A DNA stretch of 64,000 bases. Source: Proteles cristata cristata (lineage: Eukaryota > Chordata > Mammalia > Carnivora > Hyaenidae). The notes under the pieces were generated by a model. It ran no database searches, had not been told where the DNA came from, and saw only the letters and a program-made list of their open reading frames with translations. Shown here piece after piece: positions 1 through 11,160 of this stretch. The stretch spans positions 62,001 to 126,000 of the forward strand of contig JAESUZ010001279.1 in the NCBI GenBank assembly GCA_017311185.1, given 5' to 3'. A program made the translations under genes and the position numbers. The first letter of the stretch is position 1; each line of letters begins with the position of its first letter.

Positions 1-420
1 GTGAAGGCTGGGCCAGGCCGCACGTGGGATGCCCGGAGCAAGATGCCCTCTGGGCTGCCTCAGTTGCTGCCTGTTGAAGCGTCGCTGACAAGATCTGACC
101 CAGGAGCCACAGTGGTCCTGCATGTGGAACGGCAGGCTTTCAGAATGGTGCCGAAGAGCCGTGGGTACCACCAATTTCCTTACTGGGAACCGTCTGCTGC
201 TAAAGGATTATTACATCTTTAAAACGTGAGCTGGGGCCCCTCGCCTGGCCCGCCACACTTCCACTGCGGGGTCCAAAGCATGGCCCCTGGGCCAGAGGGA
301 AGCACACCATGGGGGGAGGGGGGAATTCTGGCCCACGTAGTCTCCCCTTTCTGATCTTTTCTCCATCTCAGGGCCATCCCTTCCACTCAGATACCCAAAA
401 GCCTCATATTCTTTCCTTCT
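1..420. other. Non-repeat, non-coding stretch
   Basis: I see no recognisable repeat, splice-flanked exon or RNA gene here. Short open frames on both strands overlap one another and have no protein-like pattern. Composition is moderately GC-rich with scattered CpG. Confidence 0.5.
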
Positions 421-429
421 TCCCAGAAT

Positions 430-770
430 CATAGATTTCAGAATTGGAAGGAACTTATAGAAAGATCACCTAGTCTAGGGGTCAGCAAACTTCTTCTGTA
501 ATGGGTCACAGTAAACGTGCTGGGCTTTGCTGACCATACAATCTCTGTCACGACCGCTCAAGTCTGCTGTCGTAGTGTGAAAGCAGCCATGACAAAGGGG
601 AAGCGAACAGCGTGGCTGTGTTCCAATACAACTTTATTTATAAAAACAGGCAGAGGGCCGGCTCCCGCCCGGGGATCATAATGTGTCACCCCCAACCTAG
701 TGTGTAAGCTACTTATTTTATAGATGGTAAAGTGGAACCCCAAGAAATGAACCAACTCCGCCCAAGACTC
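430..770 (+). repeat. Ancient mammalian repeat interrupted by MER20
   Basis: The left part (gaattggaaggaacttatag, then a CCTAGTC block) and the right part from 696 (TTATTTTATAGATGG, then ACTC-type text) look like one old repeat of the 'agatcatctagtccaac...acagatgagg' type. The MER20 at 477-695 splits it. The family is not assigned. Confidence 0.5.
477..695 (+). mobile_element. MER20 hAT-Charlie DNA transposon, non-autonomous
   Basis: Recognised by GGGTCAGCAAACTTCTTCTG at the left end, the internal AAAGCAGCCATGACAAAG block and GTGTTCCAATACAACTTTAT near the right end, which match the MER20 consensus. The hAT-type 8-bp target-site duplication is still visible: CCTAGTCT at 469-476 and CCTAGTGT at 696-703, one mismatch. 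It carries no coding capacity. MER20 copies elsewhere in mammals have been reported as hormone-responsive enhancers; nothing here shows such activity. Confidence 0.88.
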
Positions 771-1299
771 AGAGAACTGAAAATCCCATAGGGCCTGTTA
801 GGATGTTTGTGTTTTCACTGAGGAAGAGAAAATAAAAAACAGATGGACTGTTGTTGCTTTGTAAGTGTGTTCATTCGCATGAACTTAAATCCTGCCAAGC
901 AACTCCCAGCTCTTCACACTTGTGAGCTTGGCCCTGGCACGACTGTCTGAGACACATTTCACTCCAGCTCGATGGTAACCATCCTTCTATCACCTGCTGA
1001 GGGACACCACCCTCCTCGCCCCGGAAGGCTGCCGCGTGAGCATCTCAGCACAGACAGGCCCCTGATCTGTATGGTGGGGTTGAGATGTAGGACTCTGATG
1101 GGCAAAACCTTGGCTCTGAGGACCACTGGAGAAGCACGGGGATCCCTCAAAGTTTCAGTCATGCTGCCGGCAAGTGCCTCTTATCCTTATCATTGTCAAC
1201 TATAGGAACCGTGAGCCCCAAATGAGAAGAAAGTACCACTTCAGAGGGGAAACGTGAGGCTCCATGGCACAAGTGGGCCAACACCATGAAGCCTAACTG
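771..1299. other. Non-coding, no repeat recognised
   Basis: Mixed-composition DNA with overlapping short frames on both strands at 959-1205, none convincing as a gene. Confidence 0.5.
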
Positions 1300-1860
1300 T
1301 CCTTCCTTTTGGCCGTGATAACTTCATATTCGTGGACCACCCTGTCAGCATGTCAGATTTAAAATATTACACGTGGAATAATGAAAAATTGCCAACATCT
1401 CAACACCATCTCTTGATTAATGGGCAGTTCCTCAGAGATTGATCAGTTTGTTTGATTTTGTTACTCAGAGTGACTGATGGCTATTTTAAAAAATACTTAG
1501 CTTTAGAGTTACCCTACATGAGATAATTTTCATATGCCTTGTGTAGCCCCGTCTAGAATAATTGGACTTTATTGCCTTCCTTCCATGCATGAACTGAGGT
1601 TCCCGGGAGAAGCAAAGCAGATTCAGACTTTGTTGCTTTAATATTTCCATGTAGATCAGCTGCTGTGTTCAGAGAGCGGCTTTGGCCAGATGGCCAGCCA
1701 GCCTGCAGTGACATTTCTCATTTCCCGTCCATTACTCACCAATGGAAAATGATGTGATGTGAATTCCCCATTTTGGGTAATACGCGGTTATAGCCCTGTT
1801 GTACCTGCACTAAAGATAAATGACTTATCATGCAATAATTTCTTAACTCTCCAGGGAAAA
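1300..1860. promoter_or_regulatory. Candidate conserved non-coding block
   Basis: A repeat-free, AT-rich block with several homeodomain- and MEF2/FOX-like words (GATTAATG near 1415, TATTTTAAAAAATAC near 1482, GATAAATGAC near 1814). There is no reading frame of note. The label is inference from texture and would stand or fall on a cross-species alignment. Confidence 0.3.
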
Positions 1861-2341
1861 AATAGGAGAAACAACACCACGTTTGGCAGGAAGAGGAAGC
1901 ATCACTGTTAAGGCATTCACCGGGACGGCTAAATTTAATTCTTGATTTTTTTTTTCCCGATTGCTTATTTTCTGTTACTTAGAGGGAAAGCAAAGTTTGT
2001 TTCTGCTGCTTAAGATCTTTAAACTCAGGTTTGAGAAGAGGTTCTCAGATACCCTGGTTTGGGTTTATCAGCAGGATGTCCTTTTTCCAGAGCTGAGGTG
2101 ACAGAAATTACTAGAAAAAAGTCCACTTGGATCGTGCAGGCTGACTCAAACGCACTGAATTCTTGTTCAAAGTTGTTGTAGAGTTCTTACTTCTTTAAAT
2201 ATTAGTTCTCATTCCTCAGTATTTGACACAACGTTGTCAATACTGTACGTTCATCCTTGGTTTTCAACTTCTCCGTTTGATGTCACCCTTGGAGGGAGCT
2301 AACCCTCCCTTCACTTATTGTTAAAGATGAGTAAGTAGTAA
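1861..2341. other. Non-coding, no repeat recognised
   Basis: AT-rich single-copy-looking DNA with no frame, splice pair or repeat that I recognise. Confidence 0.45.
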
Positions 2342-2353
2342 TGATAACATTAT

Positions 2354-2565
2354 TTTTATTTTATTTTATTTTTTATTCTAGGAGAGACAGAGACAGTGTG
2401 AGCAGGGGAGGGTCAGAGAGAGAGGGAGTTACAGACTGAAACAGGCTCCAGGCTCTGAGCTGGCAGTCAGCACAGAGCCCGACGCGGGACTCAAACCCAC
2501 GAACGGCGAGATCATGACCCAAACGAAAGTCGGACGCTTAACCGACTAAGCCACCCAGGCGCCCC
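2354..2565 (-). mobile_element. Feline tRNA-Lys SINE (SINEC_Fc-like), young subfamily
   Basis: Full-length minus-strand copy: T-rich tail, GA-rich middle, and the tRNA-related head ending CACCCAGGCGCCCC at 2565. The head keeps pol III A-box- and B-box-like blocks. Exact 12-bp target-site duplication TGATAACATTAT at 2342-2353 and 2566-2577. It carries the longer GAGCTGGCAGTCAGCACAG variant shared with four other copies in the window. Confidence 0.96.
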
Positions 2566-2599
2566 TGATAACATTATTAATAAAGTACGAAAAGGAAAA

Positions 2600-2825
2600 C
2601 AAACACGTCTTCAACCCTTAACGTGTGCCAGGCAGTGTGGTAAGAGTATTCTCCACGTAAGTCAATTAACTGCCTCTGCTGTCCTTTGGGACAAGTGCTA
2701 TTATCACCATACTTTTCCAGTAAAGACAAGTGATATTAGAGAGGAATAATCTGTCCAGATCCTACAGTCTGAGTGGGATTTGAATCCACATATCGGATTT
2801 CAAGCTTTTAACCTCTGCATACTGG
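2600..2825 (-). repeat. MIR SINE relic
   Basis: Diverged minus-strand MIR: GTGTGCCAGGCAGTGTGGTAA, then an AAGTGCTATTATCACCAT region and a GGGATTTGAATCCA end that corresponds to the tRNA-derived B-box side. Confidence 0.7.
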
Positions 2826-3126
2826 GGACACCAAGTGCTAGGGAACTTTTCTTTCTGGAATATTCCAACTTTTCCCTTCTCAGAAAGAAGGTAACACTCA
2901 GCTACTTCCCAGTGTCTGCTCTGCCTGCAGGCCTACTGCTCTCTTCCTGTCTGATTCTCACAGGAGGGCAGGGCTAAGGAGCTGGGTGGGGGTCCTTGTG
3001 GGACCAAGCCGTCCCGTCCATACAGGGAGCGTCGATCCCTGTCCTGAAGATGGATGATTCACCCAGGACTCCAGGTTGGCTGATGGCAAATCAATCTTCC
3101 TCAGTGAAATAATCTGCATATTAGAG
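2826..3126. other. Non-coding, no repeat recognised
   Basis: GC-moderate DNA. Overlapping frames on both strands near 2958-3291 are mutually exclusive and unconvincing. Confidence 0.45.
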
Positions 3127-3164
3127 GCTGCAGAAGGTTCTGGAAGCTGCGGAAGGTTCTGGAA
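3127..3164. repeat. 19-bp tandem duplication
   Basis: Two units, 3127-3145 and 3146-3164, each reading GCTGC(A/G)GAAGGTTCTGGAA. They differ at one position, a transition. Confidence 0.9.
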
Positions 3165-3920
3165 ATGGCTTCCTCCTTCCTCCTCTGCTCCCTCTTCAGC
3201 ACAGGCAGAGTCTGTTACAGAGGGAGCTACAACCTTGCCATGGCCTTCCATCCACCAAGTCCAAGGAGAACGAAAATCCGGCTGTGGCTGAGAGCATTCG
3301 GCAATAGAACTTGAACAAGGAAGGTCACCTGCCCGGCAGTTTACCCCGTTAGTAACTCAAGCCTTTTATAAACTCATTTGTATTCATCCAGACGGCTGTT
3401 TTGGCTAGAAAGAAATGCTTCCTCCTCACTAGAATTACAAATAATTTGAGCAGAAAGCTACGGGCAAGACATATTAATCATGTTTGAAAGGATGTATCTT
3501 TTCATACAAAGGGTTTGCTTCACCAAAAAACCCCCACTTTCCCCGAGCTGTGCTTATATTTAATGGTGGTTTCCAACACAGGGAGAATGCATTCCCACCT
3601 CTCCTGCAGGTGAGAAATCGAGTCCTTATTCTGTTTACATGCCCTTTTAATCACCATCTTCCTTGGTGACTTGTGTGGGGTTCAGAGGAATGAACCTCGA
3701 TGGAAATGTTTCTATAGTTTCCTCTATCCCTCATTTATATGTGTTGGTATAAAAAAATAGCATCGTCTGATATAGGAAATAAATGTAGTGAGGGAAATGC
3801 TTTATGCAGAGCAAACTCCTAATGTGTGGTTCACTCAGTCTGTTCACGTGAAGTTCACATGCCTGCTAAATCTGTCTGTCTCCCAAGGACCCAGCCCTAT
3901 AGATACATGAGTGGCCAGCT
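3165..3920. other. Non-coding, no repeat recognised
   Basis: Single-copy-looking DNA. Nothing resembling a gene, RNA or named repeat was found. Confidence 0.45.
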
Positions 3921-3935
3921 CCCAGAAAGGTGGGT

Positions 3936-4157
3936 GTTTGTTTTTTTTTTAAGTTTTTATTTATTTCTAGGAGAGAGAGAGATAGACAGCGTGAACAGGG
4001 GTGGGTCAGAGAGAGAGGGAGACACAGACTCTGAAACAGGCTCCAGGCTCTGAGCTGGCAGTCAGCACAGAGCCTGACGCGGGCCTGAACCCACGAACCG
4101 CGAGATCATGACCTAAGTGAAAGTCGGACACTTAACCGACTAAGCCACCCAGGCGCC
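3936..4157 (-). mobile_element. Feline tRNA-Lys SINE, young subfamily
   Basis: Full-length minus-strand copy with exact 15-bp target-site duplication CCCAGAAAGGTGGGT at 3921-3935 and 4158-4172. It carries GAGCTGGCAGTCAGCACAG and the GTGAAAGTC head variant. Confidence 0.96.
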
Positions 4158-4172
4158 CCCAGAAAGGTGGGT

Positions 4173-4610
4173 TTTAATAGGACTATTAAAAAGGTTAGCA
4201 TTTCCTAGATTGGTTTATGCTTCCCCTTCCATTTCAGTTAAATATTAAGTCTTTGCATCAGGCTGTCGCTCAAAAGCAGGTTTAGGAGGGATGTGGAGTA
4301 TTTTCTTTATTTAAAAAAAACAAACCCTCATAGATAGAGTTAGGTTTATTTTTAACAGCGACAGAAGCACTGTGGGAAGCTGGTTTGCAGATTCCATTTC
4401 ATTCACAGACCGTGCTCTGCAAATACAAACAAGCAGCCTTGAGTCTCCCTAATGAAAAAGGGTGCTGGGGGAGCTCTGAAGCAATCCCCGCACCGGCAGT
4501 GGCCCCTGCTATATAGGCTCCTCTGTAGAATTGCTGCCTTCTGTTTGCCTTCAACTTTGTGCAACTTTCTTCTGACAAGCTCACTCGCCCCACCTCGAGC
4601 AGGCCAACCA
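4173..4610. other. Non-coding, no repeat recognised
   Basis: AT-rich DNA followed by a GC-mixed part. A short minus-strand frame at 4399-4611 has no recognisable domain. Confidence 0.45.
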
Positions 4611-4611
4611 C

Positions 4612-4740
4612 CCTTTTACTGAGTTCTTATTATGTGCCAGACACCGAGCATCGTTGCTGGGTAGATCAGTGACATAAACATGATCCCCATCTTCACAGAG
4701 ATAGTCTGGTAGAAGACACAGCCATAGAAAAAAGTATTGA
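4612..4740 (+). repeat. Ancient mammalian interspersed repeat, family unassigned
   Basis: The text ACTGAGTTCTTATTATGTGCCAG ... ATCCCCATCTTCACAG ... GGTAGAAGACA follows a widespread old repeat with 'tactatgtgccaggcactgt' at one end. Related copies lie at 12160, 15010 and 34935. Confidence 0.55.
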
Positions 4741-5202
4741 TTAGGTTCGGGTTGGGTTAATTATATGTTTAATTTAGGGAAGTCCATGTGATAATAAAGA
4801 CATAAGTGAAATCCAAGTAATAACATGAAACGTGTGTAGATCACCAAGACGGTACAGATAAGGATGAATTCCGACAGAGGCTGAGGGGCAGAGGGAGTCC
4901 CCCACCCCTCTCAACCGTCCCCCCTCCCCCCCCCAACACAGAGGATGGCTGACAGGGCCGTGCAGAAGGAGCAGCTAGGAGGAGGCTATGTTACCCATGT
5001 ACCTGGTGGAGGCAAGGAGGAGGCCCGGAGCAGGGAGGCCAGAAGCAAATCTTCCAACAGCCCCGATAAAGAAATCAGAGCTACATCTCTATAAACAAAC
5101 AGAAAGGTCTCTGAGACAGACTGGTGACTGAGAAAACAAGATGTGAAACAAATTACATTTAAAAACAAACAATAAAAGCAATATATGTGTGTCTGTAAGT
5201 GC
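4741..5202. other. Non-coding; C-rich run
   Basis: Contains a C-rich run at 4921-4935. No repeat or gene recognised in the rest. Confidence 0.45.
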
Positions 5203-5420
5203 ATTTTTTTGCTTTTAAATGTTTCAATGTTATTTATTTTTGAGAGAGAGTGAGCACGAGCAGGGGAGGGGCAAAGAGAGAGAGACACACAGAATCTGAA
5301 GCAGCTCCAGGCTCTGAGCTGTCCGCACAGAGCCAGACACAGGGCTCAAACCCAGGAACCACAAGATCATGACCTGAGCCGAAGTTCGACACTTAACTGA
5401 CTGAGCCACGCAGGTGCCCC
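5203..5420 (-). mobile_element. Feline tRNA-Lys SINE, older and diverged
   Basis: Minus-strand copy ending GCCACGCAGGTGCCCC at 5420. It has the shorter GAGCTGTC(C)GCACAG variant and many substitutions. The target-site duplication is not clear. Confidence 0.93.
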
Positions 5421-6138
5421 TATAAATCCATATTTAAAGGTCTCTACTATACATACACCCCAAACCAATAATAGTCTCTAGGAGGGACAGGAGGGTGTTA
5501 AGTGGGGGCGAGGGACAGAGTGGCCTTCAGTTTTTTTCCCTGTAATCTTGACTTTTTTTTTAATTAAGGAGAATATATTCTGTATTACCTATGTAATTAG
5601 ATTATATATATATATATTTTAAATGTAACCAATAATCTATTTACTTTTCATTAGAACACATGGCACATTATGTCTGACTATGTCTAGGTTTGGCATTTCA
5701 AAGTCAAATGGATTCTGGAGAAGCAGAATTCCTGGTCCATTAAACCTAAAGTTCACCAGGCCCAACTCCCTTATTTTACAAATGAGGAAATGTGGGTTTC
5801 TCATGGTCTTTTCATTTATAGGTATAGGAGGAAGTGCATAAAATAATCCATGGAGAAGTCATTGTTGCCTTTAGGCTTTCCAGGAAGCTATGAAAACTAC
5901 ATTAAAATATTTGTCTTCAAAAAATTCACTTGTCCAACCACAAAAGCCATTTTCTTGTGTAACATAGTAGCAATTGGATCAGGAGTCAAGTTCTGCCCAA
6001 GAGCCACCACGTGACCTTGACATAACCTCAGTGTCCCCATCCGAATACTGCAGATTTTCTGAGCCCCCAGAAAATACTATTACTTCACAACAAAGTTGGG
6101 GGAGGGACTTACACCTGTGAGGATAGAATGCTAGCCTT
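5421..6138. other. Non-coding, AT-rich
   Basis: Includes a short (TA)n run near 5605-5618. A CTTATTTTACAAATGAGG block near 5770 may be a fragment of an old repeat. Confidence 0.45.
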
Positions 6139-6153
6139 AAAATAGGTGCTTCA

Positions 6154-6376
6154 GGGGCACCTGGGTGGCTCAGTCGGTTAAGTGTCCAACTTCGGCTCAG
6201 GTCATGATCTCATGGTTCGTGGGTTCGAGCCCCGCATCAGGTTCTGTGCTGACAGCTCAGAGCCTGGAGCCTGTTTCAGATTCTGTGTCCCTCTCTCGCT
6301 CTGCTCCTTCCCTGCTCATTCTCTGTCTCTCTCACTCTCTCAAGGATAAATAAACATTAAAAAAATTTTTTTTTAA
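6154..6376 (+). mobile_element. Feline tRNA-Lys SINE
   Basis: Plus-strand full-length copy: head GGGGCACCTGGGTGGCTCAG, B-box GGGTTCGAGCCC, tail AATAAACATTAAAAAAATTT. Exact 15-bp target-site duplication AAAATAGGTGCTTCA at 6139-6153 and 6377-6391. It is the only plus-strand SINE in the first 17.5 kb. Confidence 0.97.
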
Positions 6377-6391
6377 AAAATAGGTGCTTCA

Positions 6392-7950
6392 AACTTATTC
6401 CTAAAGCCAGGCTCTAACTAAGTCCTGCGAGATCTCTAATACATAAGCTAGTCTGGTGGAGGTGAAAAACAAAAGGAGAGTATGAGCTTCTCTGGAGAAT
6501 ACGGTGAGAATGAGAAATCAGTACTTCGACTAAAGAAAATATTTAAGTTATGATTGGAAATACATTTGCAGAGAAACAAGAAAGGACTTTTCCCCCCTTA
6601 AATATTCACAGCTGGCTCTCTGACCGTATAAAGTTACTATGCTACCAAATGACTCAACTCACAACATCTGTAATGGAGATTGACATAATGTATTAAGGGC
6701 TATCTAACTCTTGGAGTCACGACACCCCTGTTTGATTAGGGTTTATTTTATTAGCACCAAGAGACCCACACATTTAACATCTGTGGTGCTGCTCCTGAAA
6801 TTCCGAGCCATAAAACAAGGAAATTCAGCATGGTCTGAAATTCTAGGACACAGAACATAGCAAACAACTCTACAGGAAACACATTCAGCAGGACTGGTCG
6901 GAAATCGAGCAGGGCTTGGTTTAGCGGGACCGCACATCTGGCCGCACCTTCCCTTAGCAAGTGTGGGAAGGAGGAACGGGGCGGGGAGACGCCAGAGTCC
7001 AGCTGGACAGAGAGGGATGGGGACAGTCAGCCTGGGGAAGGGTCTCTCCTGCTGCCATGCGTTGGGAGGGAGTTTCCATGCAGTCCACCTCTTAGTACTG
7101 GATTGTTGAGACAGGGCTCTACCCGCTTAACCCCGTGTTTCAAGATGCTCATGGCTTGTAACTGTGGATTCAGCTCTGGGCTCAGCGCAGGAAAGAGGGA
7201 AGGAACATGAGCCCCTCCTGTCTCTGGGATCACAGAGCCTTTACAAATCAAGGCTAGCTGTACGTTGTGCCGCTGTGGGAAAATACTGATGGGCAGACAA
7301 AGCCAGAGACAGAGACTAGACAGGACCCCGGGCAGCAACAATGCCATGCTAACAAATTGGCAAGACCTGACTGACACACGCAGCCCGGGGCTAGAGCCGA
7401 ACACAGAAAAATAGCGTTCGGTCCGTTTACTGGGTTGAAGGGATGCTTTTAAAGAAAAGAAGTCTATTAATGGAAATGAAAAAAATTCTATTATATTAAT
7501 GGAAGTTACACTAATGGAAATTAATCCTTTTAAAGACATAATCCCTGCTTTTTTAGGAATCCTGGAGTCCTAGGGGAGGTGGGGGGCTGGGTACGAAGAA
7601 ACACAAGGTCAACCTTGAAGAGTTATGAGAGAAGCACAGGACAAGCCCCATGGGAGCAGAGGCAGGCTCACAGACTTCAAAGCCCTCTGACAAGTACAGG
7701 ATGACAAAAACATATGGCTGGTGGGCAGCGTACACAGACACATCTCCCAGCGTGGCTAATACCCACACGTCCTTCAGGTCACTCTTCCTCATGAGCACAC
7801 AGTGTGCTTTGGGTGCAAATGCACTGGAGACAGGCCAGGGTGGCTGAATCATCACAGTACCATCCTACCAAGAAACCACACAGACTCCGCAGCCCAGCGT
7901 GGTCCTGGCCACATCTGCCCAACACCCTACGCCGGGAGCAGGCAGCCCCT
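6392..7950. other. Non-coding stretch with chance-length frames
   Basis: A 170-codon minus-strand frame at 7027-7539 has no domain I recognise. A frame of this length is expected about once or twice by chance in 64 kb. No repeat recognised. Confidence 0.45.
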
Positions 7951-8016
7951 AAGGAGTCTGCCACCACCACCCGGGCATTCCATAAGGAGTCTGCCACCAC
8001 CACCCGGGCATTCCAT
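7951..8016. repeat. Exact 33-bp tandem duplication
   Basis: Units 7951-7983 and 7984-8016 are identical. Each begins AAGGAGTCTGCCACCACCAC and ends GGGCATTCCAT. The absence of differences suggests a recent event. Confidence 0.95.
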
Positions 8017-9560
8017 TTTCACAATGGCACCCAGCTCTGGGTTCATTCATTCATGCCACGGCCATGTCTTCACCCCTCTCCCAACACTTGGCATGCTAAG
8101 ACCATGACCCAACCTTAGATGAGTCAGCTGTATCCTTCCCAGCCACAGCAAGAGGAAACGCAATCGCCTTCCCCCCGATGATGGTGGAATTGAACCCTTG
8201 CGAGCCAGGAAGCGTAGCAGCAAACCCTGAACTTACTGTAGAATTACGGCCACAGAAGTATGATTTATGAAGGATGAAAAGGAGTAGTAAAATAATAGGC
8301 TTTGTCCACAAACAGGACAGAGGTTCCTTAAACTGCGGCAACATCCATCCAATGGAAAATCACTTATCTCTTTTGAAAAAGTGATTTTGTAAAGACTATG
8401 CAGTAACGGAAAAAAAGCACAGGATACAAAATTAAGTGAGAAAAGGTACCATACAATACTGTATACAAATTATGATTATAAATATGGAAATAATATTTTA
8501 AAGACTGGAAAAGAATACAAATGTAGAGAAGTGCATATAGTAGACACCTGAATACAGATACACATATAATCGCCAGCTTTATTGCAGAAGGGAATAAACA
8601 GCCCCACTGACCCAACAGGAGGGTTCATGAGCAAGTGACCTGCTTCTTTTTCAGGAGTGGTGGGATCATGGGGGACTCTTGTCTCTATTGCACAAAATTT
8701 CTATGACATCTTACATGATATGTAATTGAAAGTTATTATCTGAAAGAACATGTATGTTGGGGTTTTGGCACTTTCCAAAGCTTGAATGGACATACTGAAC
8801 TGTGTGGTTGCGAGGAGTACTCTTTGCAGCAAAGCCACCCTGGGGGCCTGCCTGGAGGTGGAGGCAGGATGGCTTAAAGAGAGCCAGACAGGTCCTCCCT
8901 CCTCGTGGAGAAGAGGAATCCATTCAAGATTTACGAACATTCTCTACGTGTTTTCCAGGGTACGGGGAAAGCAGCACAGCTGTGCTGTCCTAAGCCTGGG
9001 TTCTGCACTTACGCAAACAGGAAAAAAAAATTATCATAAAATCTTGGTAGAGCTTGCAAGTTCAGGTACGGCTACTTTTGCATAGATAGTGGGACAGGAG
9101 CAGGGGTGGAGGGCTGTCTGTCTCTCGAGTCCAGGGCTCAGGTTCTCTCAGCTTCATCTCTGGGGCCAGGCTTGCACTCGCTCTGTCTCTACCCCCAGGG
9201 TCCAGCGGGGACAGTGGGGTCGGCGCCCACAGTGGGGAGCTCAGGACAAGGGTCAAGGTCAGGTGGCGTACTATCTATCTGTCCTTAGGGTGTGCCAGTT
9301 CTCTCCTTGTATCAAGAAATCAACTTACCTAGACTAGACTCGTTTTAAAAAACAAACAACTTCACTGTATTACATTTTAAGGTTGTGTCCTTGACGTTGA
9401 CCTTGTGTATTACAGAAGCAGCTCAAGGAAGAATGTTCTTGAATCACTGATGAACCTGTTAAAGATGCTACTTGTTATTCTGCTTGATGTCATTTGTCTA
9501 AGGATCCCCTGGACAAGTTATTTTCTACAATCTAATGTGGGTAAAGCTCCTATTTCCTGA
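8017..9560. other. Non-coding, no repeat recognised
   Basis: AT-rich around 8390-8560 and GC-mixed elsewhere. Several short frames overlap on both strands and none is supported. Confidence 0.45.
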
Positions 9561-9582
9561 AGATGATTTTTAGCTTTCTTTC

Positions 9583-9607
9583 TTTTTTTTTTTTTTTTTT
9601 TTTTTTT
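9583..9607 (+). repeat. Poly-T run
   Basis: Uninterrupted T run with no SINE body attached. Confidence 0.8.
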
Positions 9608-9681
9608 CATTTTTGCTTTGGCAGCCAGAAAACTCAACATCAGATCTCATGGTTAGGTTACACTAACCACATTAATGTGGT

Positions 9682-9910
9682 TTTTTTAAGTTTATTTATT
9701 TATTTTGAGAGAGAGAGAGAGGAAAAAAAAAAAAACATGCACATGCAAGCAGGGGAGGAGCAGAGAGAGAGGGAGAGAGGGAATCCCAAGCAGGCTCCAT
9801 ACTGTCAGCACAGAGTATGATGTGGGGTTTGAACCCATGAACCATGAGATCATGACCTGAGCCGAAATCAAGAGTTAGACGCGTAACCTAGTGATCCACC
9901 CAGGCGCCCC
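9682..9910 (-). mobile_element. Feline tRNA-Lys SINE, older GAAATCAAGAG type
   Basis: Minus-strand copy ending CACCCAGGCGCCCC at 9910, with GAGCCGAAATCAAGAG before the head. An A-rich insertion follows the GA block. The possible target-site duplication (TTAATGTGG versus TTATGTGTG) is imperfect. Confidence 0.93.
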
Positions 9911-10035
9911 TTATGTGTGTTTATGGCATATTTGCTCCTCCACCCCATCTGCCATCTTCCTGCGTGGTAAAAACACACTTTCTCTTTTATTCAACAGACT
10001 TCCTATTCTATTGTAAACTGCCTTAAATACTTTTT

Positions 10036-10045
10036 TTTTTATTTC

Positions 10046-10077
<32 letters not shown>

Positions 10078-10240
10078 CAGGGGAGGGTCAGAGCAAGAGG
10101 GAGTCACAGACTGAAGCAGGCTCCAGGCTCTGAGCTGGCAGTCAGCACAGAGCCCGACGCAGGGCTCGAACCCACAAACAGTGAGATCATGACCTAAGCG
10201 AAAGTCGGATGCTCAACCGACTAAGCCACCCAGGCGCCCC
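10036..10240 (-). mobile_element. Feline tRNA-Lys SINE, young subfamily
   Basis: Minus-strand copy with exact 13-bp target-site duplication TTAAATACTTTTT at 10023-10035 and 10241-10253. It carries an internal (GA)n expansion at about 10049-10078 and the GAGCTGGCAGTCAGCACAG variant. Confidence 0.96.
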
Positions 10241-10253
10241 TTAAATACTTTTT

Positions 10254-10549
10254 AGGCATAGACCCTTTGTAAATAACCCCCCCACAGTACCATCTCTTGA
10301 GGAAATTGATCATTGGCAGAGGCATGGTTTTGTACATTAAGCAAGTTGCTAACGCTGCCTCACCAGAAACAAATCCACAGCCGGGACAAATCTAGAACAT
10401 GGAGCTTTCTCTCAGACAACTGGGCTGGACAGTTCAAAAGTCAAAACTGTAACAAAAAGGCTGGGACTTTGTTCTGCATTAAAGGAGATAAATAGTCACA
10501 ACAACCCACATGTTGACCTTTAATTGGATTTTGGTTCAAGGGTCAAAAC
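10254..10549. other. Non-coding, no repeat recognised
   Basis: Single-copy-looking DNA between a SINE and an old repeat. Confidence 0.4.
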
Positions 10550-11160
10550 AAACAAAGAAAACCCCTCCAACTATAGAAGAGATTTTGATGCAATTGGGAA
10601 AACTTAAACACCAGCTGGATCGTAGGATGATGCTAAAGTCAAGTTAATGTTAATAGATACGATAATAGTATTGTGGATATACGGGAGAACATCCTTGGGA
10701 TAATGAAATATTTCTTGTGAAATGTCATGACTGCTTTCAGTTTACTTTTATTTTATTTTTTAAATGTTTATTTAGTTTTGAGAGAAAGTGTGTTGGAGCA
10801 GGGGAGGGGCAGACAGAGAGGAAGGCTAGACAGTTGGCCTCTGAGCTGTCAGCAGAGAGCCTGAGGCAGGGCTCCAACCCACAGACTGTGACATCATGAC
10901 CTGAACCGAAGTCGAAGTCAGACGCTTACTGAATGGACCGGACCGCCCAGGTGTCCCTACAGTTTACTTTTAAATGGATAAGCAAAACAAAACATATGTG
11001 TGCATATACACATATATAATACATACATACAAAGAGAAAGCAAATACGGCAAAATGTTCATAATGGCCAGATCAGGGGGCTGGTCTCCAGTTGCTCATCG
11101 TATTCTTTGATATTGGCTGTGTGTTTGAAAATGTTCACAGTAGGTTGGCAGAGTTATGCA
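10550..11160 (+). repeat. Ancient interspersed repeat split by a SINE
   Basis: The left half contains AATAGTATTGTGGATAT and GAAATGTCATGACTGC. The right half from 10973 contains AAGCAAATACGGCAAAATG. These appear in this order in a common old repeat. The SINE at 10751-10959 interrupts it. The family is not assigned. Confidence 0.55.
10751..10959 (-). mobile_element. Feline tRNA-Lys SINE, diverged
   Basis: Minus-strand copy with exact 13-bp target-site duplication CAGTTTACTTTTA at 10738-10750 and 10960-10972, although the body is diverged (GCCCAGGTGTCCCT end). Confidence 0.93.

Noticed and set aside
2354..2577. CRISPR-like spaced repeats from many similar 200-bp units
   Set aside because: The repeats are dispersed retroposons with different target-site duplications on both strands in a mammalian genome, not a clustered array.
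6154..6376. tRNA gene in SINE heads
   Set aside because: The SINE heads are tRNA-Lys-derived and keep A- and B-box-like words, but they lack a proper cloverleaf and are followed by SINE bodies. They are not tRNA genes.
7027..7539. 170-codon open frame on the minus strand
   Set aside because: Length near chance expectation for the window (about one or two), no recognisable domain or exon boundaries.
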